This document shows positions 1 through 7,498 of a stretch of 64,000 nt of DNA, piece by piece; within the stretch, counting starts at the first letter, position 1, and every line of letters starts with the position of its first letter. The position numbers were made by a program, and so were the translations under genes. Below the pieces are notes generated by a model. The model made no database searches. It was not told where the DNA came from and saw only the letters and a program-made list of their open reading frames with translations. The stretch comes from SIG480 sp045595365 (GTDB taxonomy: Bacteria > Bacillota > Clostridia > Oscillospirales > JAAYXM01). The stretch is from NCBI GenBank assembly GCA_045595365.1, contig JAZOAI010000011.1, forward strand, positions 124,001 through 188,000, in the 5' to 3' direction.

Positions 1-314
1 TTCTTTTTTCTTTCTGATTTAATGTTTTTAGTGGGATTCTTTTTTAAGGCCTTTATTGAAATCAGATACGTGTAAAAAGCTCTGAGAGATGCCAGAGTCC
101 GCGTTATCGTGGCGCTTGATTTCCCTTCTCTACTTAATGTTTCAATATAATTGCTTATTTCCTTATCTGAACAGGATGCAAGGCTGCGGATTCCTCTCTC
201 GTAAACAAAATCGTTAAATTTGGAAATATCCCGCATATATGAAACTATCGTGTTGTGCGAGGCACTTTTATTTTTTTGTAGGTAAATTTCGAAATCTTGT
301 ATGTAATTATTCAT
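1..314 (-). CDS. xerD: Tyrosine recombinase XerD, N-terminal part (runs off window)
   Basis: The frame begins at an ATG at 314 after an AGGTGG ribosome site and is still open at base 1, so only about 104 residues are visible. They form the SAM-like core-binding domain of XerC/XerD integrases, with phrases such as KNKSASHNTIVSYMRDIS and SATITRTLASLRAFYTYL. The catalytic domain with the R-H-R-Y residues lies outside the window. XerD normally resolves chromosome dimers at dif. Its position directly downstream of spoIIM matches Clostridia and Bacillus gene order, which favours XerD over a mobile-element integrase. Confidence 0.88.
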   Translation of the reverse strand, partial: MNNYIQDFEIYLQKNKSASHNTIVSYMRDISKFNDFVYERGIRSLASCSDKEISNYIETLSREGKSSATITRTLASLRAFYTYLISIKALKKNPTKNIKSERKK

Positions 315-331
315 CGTAACCCACCTGAATG

Positions 332-958
332 TTATAGTGTACTTTTTGTTGCTATGGAAACAAGTATCGGTGTTAAGAAAGTATCAACAATTGCTGCGAG
401 AAACACCAAAATAAGAAGAAAAGAGAATAGGATAAGCGTGGAGCCTGTCTTGATCCTTTTTTGCGGGATTTGGCCTTTTGAAGGGCCTGCAAGAAGAGCA
501 AATGGCTTTGAGAACTCAAAACCAACTGCCGTAAGGAGTAAAAGGCACGGAATTGAAACCAATGACTGAACCCCGAACATTGAAAGAGCAGTAAAAATGC
601 CTTTCTTCCCTAAAACGCTTATAACCGAAGAAACGGACAATGAGAGCAAAAATCCTTTTGTGAAAACGACCAAAGGAATAAGAATCACTCCAAAAGCGCT
701 AAAGCTCAGGAAAAGCGAAAGGACAGGATATTTTGCAAGATTGAAAAAGGTTTTAAAAAGTGAGTAATCGCTGCTTTCGTTTTGAGAAATGATTGTTATA
801 TCAGACCCGATGAGGTTTGTCAGAACATCACTGTCTGCTTTTGCAGCAAAGATGCAGCCTGATGCAATTCCAAGAATAAGAGCGACGACCATAATCGCGA
901 GATTGATAGAAATTGTGCCCGGAGCAAAACTGTGCTTTTTTTGTACCTTGATTTTCAT
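332..958 (-). CDS. spoIIM: Stage II sporulation protein M (SpoIIM)
   Basis: This 208-residue integral membrane protein has hydrophobic stretches near residues 15-38, 70-110, 115-140 and 180-205, the layout of SpoIIM. SpoIIM is part of the SpoIID-SpoIIM-SpoIIP machine that remodels septal peptidoglycan during forespore engulfment. An upstream in-frame start exists at 985, but the ATG at 958 has AAAGGAAG at good spacing and is preferred. The gene lies between proC and xerD on the same strand, with an 18-nt gap to xerD. It is one of the clearest signs that the organism forms endospores. Confidence 0.9.
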   Translation of the reverse strand: MKIKVQKKHSFAPGTISINLAIMVVALILGIASGCIFAAKADSDVLTNLIGSDITIISQNESSDYSLFKTFFNLAKYPVLSLFLSFSAFGVILIPLVVFTKGFLLSLSVSSVISVLGKKGIFTALSMFGVQSLVSIPCLLLLTAVGFEFSKPFALLAGPSKGQIPQKRIKTGSTLILFSFLLILVFLAAIVDTFLTPILVSIATKSTL

Positions 959-1016
959 ATCAGAACTTCCTTTCTTTTTATACAAAAATATGAAAGAAAG
1001 CTCTTTTATATGACAT

Positions 1017-1832
1017 TTACATTTTTGATTTACCGAGCTCGTAAGCGCGATTTATGCAACGTTTGGATACTTCGCTTATAAAGTCTTCAAATCCGAAATC
1101 ATCAAACGCAGAAAGCGCAGCAACGGTAGTTCCTCCCGGAGAGGAAACCTGGCGAATCAGTTCATCAAGCTCACGGCTGCTTTTGAGCGCATATTCCGCA
1201 GAGCCGCGCATTGCAACGGCTGAAAGCTTAAATGCTTCTTTATATGGGATTCCGCAGGCTTCTCCGGCTTCTGCCATCGCTTTCAACATTCTGAAGAAAA
1301 ATGCGGGGCTTGAGCTCGAAAGAGGAATTGCTTCATTAATTTTTTCTTCAGGAAGAACGCATACCTCACCCGCTGCCTGAAATACTTTGAGAACAAAAGA
1401 GAAGAGATCATCGGAAACGTCTGAAGCTTCTGCCATAACCGTCATCCCGTCAAGTGTCAGCATTGGCGTGTTTGGGAGCGCCCGAATTACAGGAGTAGCG
1501 CCGCCGATTATAGATTTTATATGTTCAACAGAAACGCCTGCCGCAATTGAAACGAGACATTTGCTTTTGAGCTTTCCACAAAGCGAAGAAAGAACCGAAT
1601 CAATGATTTGAGGTTTAACTGCTAAAAACAAAATATCGTTCAATTCTGCAACTTCATCACTTGAGCTTAAAACATTAACCCCTTTTTTGTTCAAAATCTC
1701 TTGCTGCTCAGGAGCAGGGTCAAAAACTGAAATTTTATCCGAAGGTAAAATTTTGGCAGTTATAATAGCATCGATAATCGCGCATGCCATATTGCCTCCA
1801 CCTATAAAAGAGATCCCCGTTCTGTCCGGCAT
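1017..1832 (-). CDS. proC: Pyrroline-5-carboxylate reductase
   Basis: This 271-residue enzyme reduces pyrroline-5-carboxylate to proline with NAD(P)H, the last step of proline synthesis. The N-terminal Rossmann loop reads FIGGGNMA around residues 9-16, and the C-terminal family signature SSPGGTT is present. The ATG at 1832 follows GGAGG with 7-nt spacing and gives the usual family length. The longer frame to 1871 would add 13 unconserved residues. A sigma-A-like promoter lies at 1880-1908. ProC is first in a minus-strand run with spoIIM and xerD, with no proA or proB nearby. Confidence 0.95.
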   Translation of the reverse strand: MPDRTGISFIGGGNMACAIIDAIITAKILPSDKISVFDPAPEQQEILNKKGVNVLSSSDEVAELNDILFLAVKPQIIDSVLSSLCGKLKSKCLVSIAAGVSVEHIKSIIGGATPVIRALPNTPMLTLDGMTVMAEASDVSDDLFSFVLKVFQAAGEVCVLPEEKINEAIPLSSSSPAFFFRMLKAMAEAGEACGIPYKEAFKLSAVAMRGSAEYALKSSRELDELIRQVSSPGGTTVAALSAFDDFGFEDFISEVSKRCINRAYELGKSKM

Positions 1833-1879
1833 TTGCTCGCCTCCAAATCCATCTGATTTACATAAAACCATTTAGATAA

Positions 1880-1908
1880 ACTATACAGCAAAACGCCTTT
1901 AAATGCAA
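1880..1908 (-). promoter_or_regulatory. Predicted sigma-A promoter of proC
   Basis: Reading the minus strand, TTGCAT and TATAGT are separated by 17 nt. The predicted start lies about 40 nt upstream of the proC ATG. It would drive proC-spoIIM-xerD. Confidence 0.7.
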
Positions 1909-1991
1909 GCAAAATAACGTATTTGGAAAAATTTTTGTTGTTTTACACAAAAGGTTATGTAAACAAGATTATGTAAACTACGTAAATCTTT

Positions 1992-2025
1992 ATAATAAAA
2001 TGCGCACCCGTTGTGGGTGCGCATT
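1992..2025 (-). terminator. Rho-independent terminator after dapB
   Basis: The nearly perfect stem ATGCGCACCC/GGGTGCGCAT has a 5-nt loop and is followed on the minus strand by TTTTATTATA. It lies about 95 nt past the dapB stop and would end the asd-dapA-dapB transcript. The rest of the interval from 1909 to 2119 shows no further gene. Confidence 0.8.
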
Positions 2026-2119
2026 AATTTGCACTCTATATTTTGTTAAGAACAGAGAAAATCTAAAAAATCAACTAAAAAAACCGAAATTCTCAAATTC
2101 AGCAAAATAGACAAGAAAA

Positions 2120-2890
2120 TCAGATGTTCATAGAATCACGGATGAGGTCATCCATATTGTACTTCCCTGCCCTTTTACCTGAGGAAAGATAAATAGCTGC
2201 GCGGATTGCACCCGCAGCAAAAACTTCACGCGATTGAGCGGAGTGAGAAAGCTCGATTGTTTCATTTTCTCCCGCAAAAATCACTTCGTGTTCTCCAACA
2301 ATCGTTCCTCCTCTGACAGAATGCATACCAATCTCATTTTTGCTTCTCTTCGCGCGAACAAGGTGTCTGTCATAAACTCTTGTCGCATCATAATCAAGCG
2401 CAGATTCAACCGCCTCAGCAAGCATTATTGCCGTTCCGCTCGGAGCATCAAGCTTTTGATTGTGATGCCGCTCTATAATCTCGACATCAAAACCGCCTGA
2501 CAAAACCTGGGCAGCGCGTTTTGCAAGCATCATAAGTACGTTAATTCCGAGAGACATATTCCCTGAACGAAAAACCGGAATTTCTGCAGAGGCTTTGTCG
2601 ATAAGCGCAATTTCTTCTTCTGAATACCCCGTTGTACAAAGAACAAGCGGAATTTTTTTTGATATACAAAAGCCAAGAAGGTCACTGAGAATTTTCGGGC
2701 TTGAAAAATCTATAACGACATCACATTCCTCAGAAACCTGAAAAAAGCTATCATATACGGGATAGTTAAACATCTGCTCCGTATATGCATCAAACCCGGC
2801 AACAATAGCTGTTTCCTGATTCTTTTTACACATTTCCGAGATAGCTTTGCCCATACGGCCGTTGCACCCGGAAAGCAGAATTTTAGTCAT
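2120..2890 (-). CDS. dapB: 4-hydroxy-tetrahydrodipicolinate reductase
   Basis: This 256-residue enzyme reduces the DapA product with NAD(P)H on the way to diaminopimelate and lysine. The N-terminal nucleotide loop is SGCNGRMGKAI (residues 7-17). The catalytic signature ERHHNQKLDAPSGTA carries the His pair at 142-143, Lys146 and the substrate-binding DAPSGT. Length is typical. It is last in the asd-dapA-dapB cluster, 18 nt after dapA, and is followed by a strong terminator. The product feeds both cell wall cross-bridges and spore dipicolinate. Confidence 0.97.
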   Translation of the reverse strand: MTKILLSGCNGRMGKAISEMCKKNQETAIVAGFDAYTEQMFNYPVYDSFFQVSEECDVVIDFSSPKILSDLLGFCISKKIPLVLCTTGYSEEEIALIDKASAEIPVFRSGNMSLGINVLMMLAKRAAQVLSGGFDVEIIERHHNQKLDAPSGTAIMLAEAVESALDYDATRVYDRHLVRAKRSKNEIGMHSVRGGTIVGEHEVIFAGENETIELSHSAQSREVFAAGAIRAAIYLSSGKRAGKYNMDDLIRDSMNI

Positions 2891-2908
2891 TTGTAACTCA
2901 CATCCTAA

Positions 2909-3802
2909 TTAATAAACCGTTTTAATACCTACTTTGTTAAGGGATGCCCTGAGACGGTCAACATTTGCAGGCGCCATCTCATAAAGAGGCATACGGAGGT
3001 ATCCGTTGTCCATACCCATCAGCTTAAGCGCAGTCTTGACAGGTATCGGATTAACCTCACAGAAAAGAGCATCTGTAACGTCAAAATAATCAAGCTGAAG
3101 CTTTGCTGCAGTTTGGAAATCGCCTTCAAAACAGCTCTTGCACATTTTAGCAACTACATCCGGAAGAATGTTTGCAACAACAGAAATTACCCCCTTCGCT
3201 CCGAGGGACATAAGCGGAACAACCTGGTCGTCATTTCCTGACCAAATGAACATATTATCTCCGCACTTGCTTAAAGTTTCAGCAATAAGAGAAAAATCTC
3301 CGCTTGCTTCTTTGATACCGTTAATATTCTCGTGTTTTGAAAGCTCTGCGTAAGTATCCGCCTTGAAAGAAATACCCGTTCTGGAAGGGACATTATAAAG
3401 GATTATTGGCGTATTTACCCTGTCTGCAACGTATGTGTAGTGATTCACAAGGCCTCTCTGAGTTGTCTTGTTGTAATAAGGAGTGACCATAAGCAGCCCG
3501 TCAACCCCGACACTCTCAGCAAATTTACAGAGCTCGAGAGCAAATGCGGTGTCGTTGCTTCCGGTTCCTGCAATAACGGGAACGCGGCCCGCAACCTTCT
3601 TAACACTGTATTCAATAACCTCACAATGCTCCTCGTGAGAGAGCGTTGCTGACTCGCCGGTAGTTCCACATACTGTGATTGCGTTAATACCGTTGTTTAT
3701 CTGAAAATCAATAAGTTCTCCGAATTTTTCAAAATCAACACCGTTTTCGTTAAGCGGTGTTACGATAGCAACATTTGCACCGGTAAAAACAGGAGTTTTC
3801 AT
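2909..3802 (-). CDS. dapA: 4-hydroxy-tetrahydrodipicolinate synthase
   Basis: This 297-residue TIM-barrel aldolase condenses aspartate semialdehyde with pyruvate. The pyruvate-binding GTTGES is at residues 46-51, the proton-relay Tyr is in LYNVPSRTG (Tyr136), and the Schiff-base Lys164 is in NGIKEASGD. The ATG at 3802 follows AGAGAGGAAG. It sits between asd, which makes its substrate, and dapB, which uses its product. Paralogues such as NanA share the fold, but this neighbourhood settles the assignment. Confidence 0.97.
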   Translation of the reverse strand: MKTPVFTGANVAIVTPLNENGVDFEKFGELIDFQINNGINAITVCGTTGESATLSHEEHCEVIEYSVKKVAGRVPVIAGTGSNDTAFALELCKFAESVGVDGLLMVTPYYNKTTQRGLVNHYTYVADRVNTPIILYNVPSRTGISFKADTYAELSKHENINGIKEASGDFSLIAETLSKCGDNMFIWSGNDDQVVPLMSLGAKGVISVVANILPDVVAKMCKSCFEGDFQTAAKLQLDYFDVTDALFCEVNPIPVKTALKLMGMDNGYLRMPLYEMAPANVDRLRASLNKVGIKTVY

Positions 3803-3829
3803 AATAAATCTTCCTCTCTAAAATGCCGT

Positions 3830-4909
3830 TTAGTCCATATAACCTTCTGCACAAAGAAGCTCTGCGAGAAGAACTGCGCCACCCGCAGCCCCGCGAAGCG
3901 TGTTATGTGCAAGGCAAATAAACTTAATATCATACTGAGTGTCATTACGAAGACGGCCGATGGAAACAGCCATACCGTTCTCAAGATTGCGCTCAGACTT
4001 TGTCTGAGGTCTGTCATTTTCTTCAAAATAGTGCATATACTGCTTCGGCGCGCTGGGAAGCTCAAGCTCCTGCGGACGGCCCTTGTATTCAGTCCAGAGC
4101 TTTATAGCTTTGTCAATATCAACTTTCTTTTCGAAGGAAGCAAAAACTGCAGCCATATGTCCATCTGTAACAGGAACTCGAATGCACTGCGCTGTTATAG
4201 ACGGAGCAGTTGCCGTTTCGATGATGCCATCTTTGAGAGTTCCCCAGATTTTAAGCGGCTCGCGCTCGGACTTTTCCTCTTCACCGCCGATGTAAGGGAT
4301 TACGTTGTCGACCATCTCAGGCCAGCGCTCAAATGTTTTTCCTGCGCCTGAAATTGCCTGATATGTGCAAGCAAGAGCCTTTTTAAGGCCAAATTCTCCG
4401 AGTGCGTGAAGCGCGGGAACATATCCCTGAATAGAGCAGTTGGATTTGACGGCGATAAAACCACGCTTTGTTCCAAGACGAGCGCGCTGAGATTTGATAA
4501 CCTCTATATGCTCCGGGTTAACTTCAGGAATTACCATCGGAACATCGGGAGTCCATCTGTGAGCGCTGTTGTTTGAAACAACAGGACACTCAGCTTTTGC
4601 ATAGCGCTCCTCAAGAGCTCGGATTTCATCTTTCGGCATATCCACCGCACAGAAAACAAAATCAACCTGTGATGCGATTTTTTCGACATCTGTTCCTGCA
4701 TCGTAAACAACAAGCCCTTTGAGATTTTCAGGAACTGGAGCAGTCATAGCCCAACGGCTTCCGAGAGCTTCCTCATAGGTTTTCCCTGCAGAGCGGCTGC
4801 TTGCAGCGAGAGCGCGGACCTTAAACCAGGGATGATTTGCAAGAAGCAGTGCAAAGCGCTGCCCTACCATACCTGTGCAACCGATAATTCCTACATTGTA
4901 CGTCTTCAT
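3830..4909 (-). CDS. asd: Aspartate-semialdehyde dehydrogenase, archaeal/fungal-type
   Basis: This 359-residue enzyme reduces aspartyl phosphate to aspartate semialdehyde, the branch point to lysine, threonine and methionine. The NADP loop GIIGCTGMVGQRF is at residues 8-20. The catalytic Cys158 lies in KSNCSIQGYVPAL, and the region around PVTDGHMA carries the conserved His. The overall sequence resembles the longer archaeal/fungal-like ASADH branch rather than the E. coli or Bacillus branch. The ATG at 4909 follows GGAGG. It is first in asd-dapA-dapB and divergent from queA. I saw no lysine riboswitch in the short leader. Confidence 0.93.
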   Translation of the reverse strand: MKTYNVGIIGCTGMVGQRFALLLANHPWFKVRALAASSRSAGKTYEEALGSRWAMTAPVPENLKGLVVYDAGTDVEKIASQVDFVFCAVDMPKDEIRALEERYAKAECPVVSNNSAHRWTPDVPMVIPEVNPEHIEVIKSQRARLGTKRGFIAVKSNCSIQGYVPALHALGEFGLKKALACTYQAISGAGKTFERWPEMVDNVIPYIGGEEEKSEREPLKIWGTLKDGIIETATAPSITAQCIRVPVTDGHMAAVFASFEKKVDIDKAIKLWTEYKGRPQELELPSAPKQYMHYFEENDRPQTKSERNLENGMAVSIGRLRNDTQYDIKFICLAHNTLRGAAGGAVLLAELLCAEGYMD

Positions 4910-4988
4910 AAAAACCTCCGTAAGTTACTAATACACCATATACTATGCAAAACCGCTTTTTTAGTTTACATTCAAGAGAAATTAACTG

Positions 4989-5017
4989 TTGAAAAAATGG
5001 CATTGCTGTAATATAAT
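4989..5017 (+). promoter_or_regulatory. Predicted sigma-A promoter of queA
   Basis: TTGAAA and a perfect TATAAT are separated by 17 nt. This gives a leader of roughly 90 nt before the queA ATG at 5112. I recognise no structured regulatory RNA in that leader. Confidence 0.75.
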
Positions 5018-5111
5018 TTATAGTAGCATTTATTTTATAAATAATAACACAAAAACCTATGTACTGTCAATAATTACAACAAGAAAAAAGCAGAAAGCAA
5101 AGGAAATTTCG

Positions 5112-6134
5112 ATGAAAAAATCAGATTTTAACTTTAACCTTCCTGAAGAATTAATTGCGCAGACCCCCATAGCTAAGCGCGACTCTTCCAGACTTCTTGT
5201 CTTGGATAAAAATAACGGTAATATAACTCACAGGCAGTTTTCAGATATTTTGGATTACTTAAACCCGGGAGACTGCCTCGTTCTCAACGATTCGCGAGTT
5301 ATCCCCGCCCGCCTTTTCGGAGAAAGGATTACCGGTGGTGCCGTTGAGGTTCTGCTCCTCAAGGATTTGGGAGAAAACAAGTGGGAAGCTCTTACCCGCC
5401 CCGGAAGAAAAACTCGTATCGGAGAAGAGATTTTTTTCGGAAACGGCATACTGAAAGCAACTGTTCGCGACGAGCTTGATGACGGAAAACGCGTTGTTGA
5501 GTTTTCCTATGACGGTATTTTTTTAGAGATTCTTGAAAAGCTCGGTGAAATGCCGCTTCCTCCCTACATACATGAGCGCCTCGAAAACCCTGAACGTTAT
5601 CAAACGGTTTATTCCAAAAATATCGGCTCTGCTGCAGCTCCGACTGCCGGGCTGCATTTCACTGACGAGCTTCTCGATAAATTAAGAGAGAAAGGCATAA
5701 AAACCGCCTTCGTGACACTGCACGTCGGCCTCGGGACATTCCGCCCGGTGAAAGCAGAGTTGATCGAAGACCACATTATGCACTCTGAGTATTTTGATAT
5801 TCCGGAAGAGTCCCGGGAAATTATCCTTGAAACAAAAAAATCCGGTGGGCGGATTATCGCTGTCGGAACAACCTCCTGCAGAACTCTTGAATCTGCATTT
5901 TCAGAAAACGGAGAAATCTCAAAAAACTCGGGAGATACAAGTATTTTTATTTATCCTGGATATAAATTCAAGGCCGTGGATGCGCTCATAACGAACTTTC
6001 ATCTGCCTGAAAGCACTCTTATTATGCTTGTTTCGGCGCTCGCAGGGCGCGAAAATGTTTTAAACGCCTATAACATTGCCATTGAAGAAAAATATCGTTT
6101 CTTCAGCTTTGGCGATGCGATGTTTATAGAATAA
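5112..6134 (+). CDS. queA: S-adenosylmethionine:tRNA ribosyltransferase-isomerase
   Basis: This 340-residue enzyme transfers and isomerises the ribosyl group of SAM onto preQ1 at tRNA position 34, forming epoxyqueuosine. Family signatures are FNLPEELIAQTPIAKRDSSR at the N terminus, PTAGLHFT in the middle and GTTSCRTLES near the C terminus. The start at 5112 follows AAAGGAA. The open frame extends upstream to 4989 but would overlap the promoter. It is followed by tgt, the preceding step of the same pathway, with a palindromic element between them. Confidence 0.96.
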   Translation: MKKSDFNFNLPEELIAQTPIAKRDSSRLLVLDKNNGNITHRQFSDILDYLNPGDCLVLNDSRVIPARLFGERITGGAVEVLLLKDLGENKWEALTRPGRKTRIGEEIFFGNGILKATVRDELDDGKRVVEFSYDGIFLEILEKLGEMPLPPYIHERLENPERYQTVYSKNIGSAAAPTAGLHFTDELLDKLREKGIKTAFVTLHVGLGTFRPVKAELIEDHIMHSEYFDIPEESREIILETKKSGGRIIAVGTTSCRTLESAFSENGEISKNSGDTSIFIYPGYKFKAVDALITNFHLPESTLIMLVSALAGRENVLNAYNIAIEEKYRFFSFGDAMFIE

Positions 6135-6230
6135 AAGAAATAGCTACCCGTAGGGCGGGGGCTTGCTCCCGCCGAAAGTACACCGAAGAAACGGCGGCAC
6201 CAAGGCACCGCCCTACAAGCGATTTCTTAT
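6130..6230 (+). repeat. MITE-like palindromic element between queA and tgt
   Basis: This roughly 100-nt segment has imperfect terminal inverted repeats. AAGAAATAGC (6135-6144) faces GCGATTTCTT (6219-6228), and GTAGGGCGG faces CCGCCCTAC inside them. The interior is much more GC-rich than the flanks, with GCGGGGGC and GCTCCCGCC. No coding capacity is seen. An 11-bp direct repeat, GCGATGTTTAT, occurs at 6117-6127 in the queA tail and again at 6251-6261, as if a segment had been inserted with a duplicated flank. It could also be a processing or termination structure. Confidence 0.6.
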
Positions 6231-6290
6231 ATCCCATACAATTCGTAGACGCGATGTTTATTTCTCAATATACAATCAGTGAGGTATTAT

Positions 6291-7421
6291 ATGTTTAAAT
6301 TACTCAAAACAGAAGGAAAAGCTAGAAGAGGAGAGTTCAGAACTCCTCACGGAACCGTTCAGACCCCGGTTTTTATGAACGTCGCAACAGTTGGGGCTAT
6401 TAAAGGCGCTGTGGCTGCAGACGATCTTAAGGAGAACGGATGTCAGGTTGCACTTTCAAACACCTATCATCTCCACCTCCGCCCGGGCGAGGAGACCGTT
6501 AAAAACATGGGCGGTTTGCATAAGTTCATGAATTGGAACGGCCCGATTCTTACTGATAGTGGCGGTTTTCAGGTTTTTTCCCTCTCAACCCTGAGAAAAA
6601 TTGAGGAGGAAGGCGTAACCTTCGCTTCCCACATAGACGGCCATAGAATTTTTATGTCTCCCGAAACATCAATGCAGATTCAGTCGGCTCTCGGATCCGA
6701 TATCGCTATGGCTTTTGACGAATGTGTTGAAAATCCCTCTCCATATGAATATGTAAAAGCCTCATGTGAAAGAACAACGCGCTGGCTTTCGCGCTGTAAG
6801 GATGAGCTTTCAAAACTTAATAGCCGTGACGATTGCACAAATCCGGGCCAGATGCTTTTTGGGATCAATCAAGGCGGAACTTATGACGATCTGAGAATCA
6901 ATCATATGAAAGAAATTTCAAAGCTTGACCTTCCCGGTTATGCCATAGGCGGGCTTGCCGTCGGTGAGTCACACGAGGAAATGTATCGCATAATTGATTC
7001 CGTAGAGCCTTATATGCCTGAGGACAAGCCCAGATATTTAATGGGGGTTGGCACCCCGACAAACATCATTGAAGGTGTTGCACGCGGAGTAGACTTTTTT
7101 GATTGCGTTCTCCCCGCAAGAAACGCAAGACACGGTCACCTTTACACCGAAAACGGATGTATAAATCTCAACAACGAGAAATATAAGGAAGACCCCCTGC
7201 CCATTGACCCCGAATGCGATTGTTATGTTTGCAGAAATTATTCGCGTGCATATCTGAGGCATCTTTTCAGAGCAAAAGAAATGCTTGCAATGCGCTTTGC
7301 GGTAATTCACAATCTCCATTTCTATAATAAGCTTATGGAAAGAATCAGAGCAGCTATCGAAACTGACAGCTTTGAGGAATTCAGAAAGACATATTCAGGA
7401 AAATTTGACAAGCGTTTGTAA
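6291..7421 (+). CDS. tgt: tRNA-guanine transglycosylase
   Basis: This 376-residue TIM-barrel enzyme exchanges guanine-34 for preQ1 in tRNAs with GUN anticodons. The active-site Asp89 is in TDSGGFQVFS, and the second catalytic Asp is in the GVDFFDCVLPARNARHG region. The zinc site is CDCYVC followed by a His in AYLRHLF. The ATG at 6291 follows GAGGT. The in-frame GTG at 6279 would overlap that ribosome site. It is paired with queA in the queuosine pathway. No queC, queD, queE or preQ1 riboswitch is visible nearby, so preQ1 may be salvaged or made elsewhere. Confidence 0.96.
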   Translation: MFKLLKTEGKARRGEFRTPHGTVQTPVFMNVATVGAIKGAVAADDLKENGCQVALSNTYHLHLRPGEETVKNMGGLHKFMNWNGPILTDSGGFQVFSLSTLRKIEEEGVTFASHIDGHRIFMSPETSMQIQSALGSDIAMAFDECVENPSPYEYVKASCERTTRWLSRCKDELSKLNSRDDCTNPGQMLFGINQGGTYDDLRINHMKEISKLDLPGYAIGGLAVGESHEEMYRIIDSVEPYMPEDKPRYLMGVGTPTNIIEGVARGVDFFDCVLPARNARHGHLYTENGCINLNNEKYKEDPLPIDPECDCYVCRNYSRAYLRHLFRAKEMLAMRFAVIHNLHFYNKLMERIRAAIETDSFEEFRKTYSGKFDKRL

Positions 7422-7436
7422 ACTTTTTACACCCGG

Positions 7437-7465
7437 TTGAAAAAGAAGTCAAAAACATATATAAT
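7437..7465 (+). promoter_or_regulatory. Predicted sigma-A promoter of the SpoIID-like gene
   Basis: TTGAAA and TATAAT are separated by 17 nt just after the tgt stop. The predicted start is about 27 nt before the GTG start at 7499. It looks vegetative rather than sporulation-specific. Confidence 0.7.
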
Positions 7466-7498
7466 ATAAACAAAGGCTTTTACGAAAGGATTTTTAAA

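Noticed and set aside
4910..4988. Lysine riboswitch or T-box upstream of asd
   Set aside because: The gap to the divergent queA promoter is only about 80 nt, too short for either element, and no specifier loop or T-box sequence was found.
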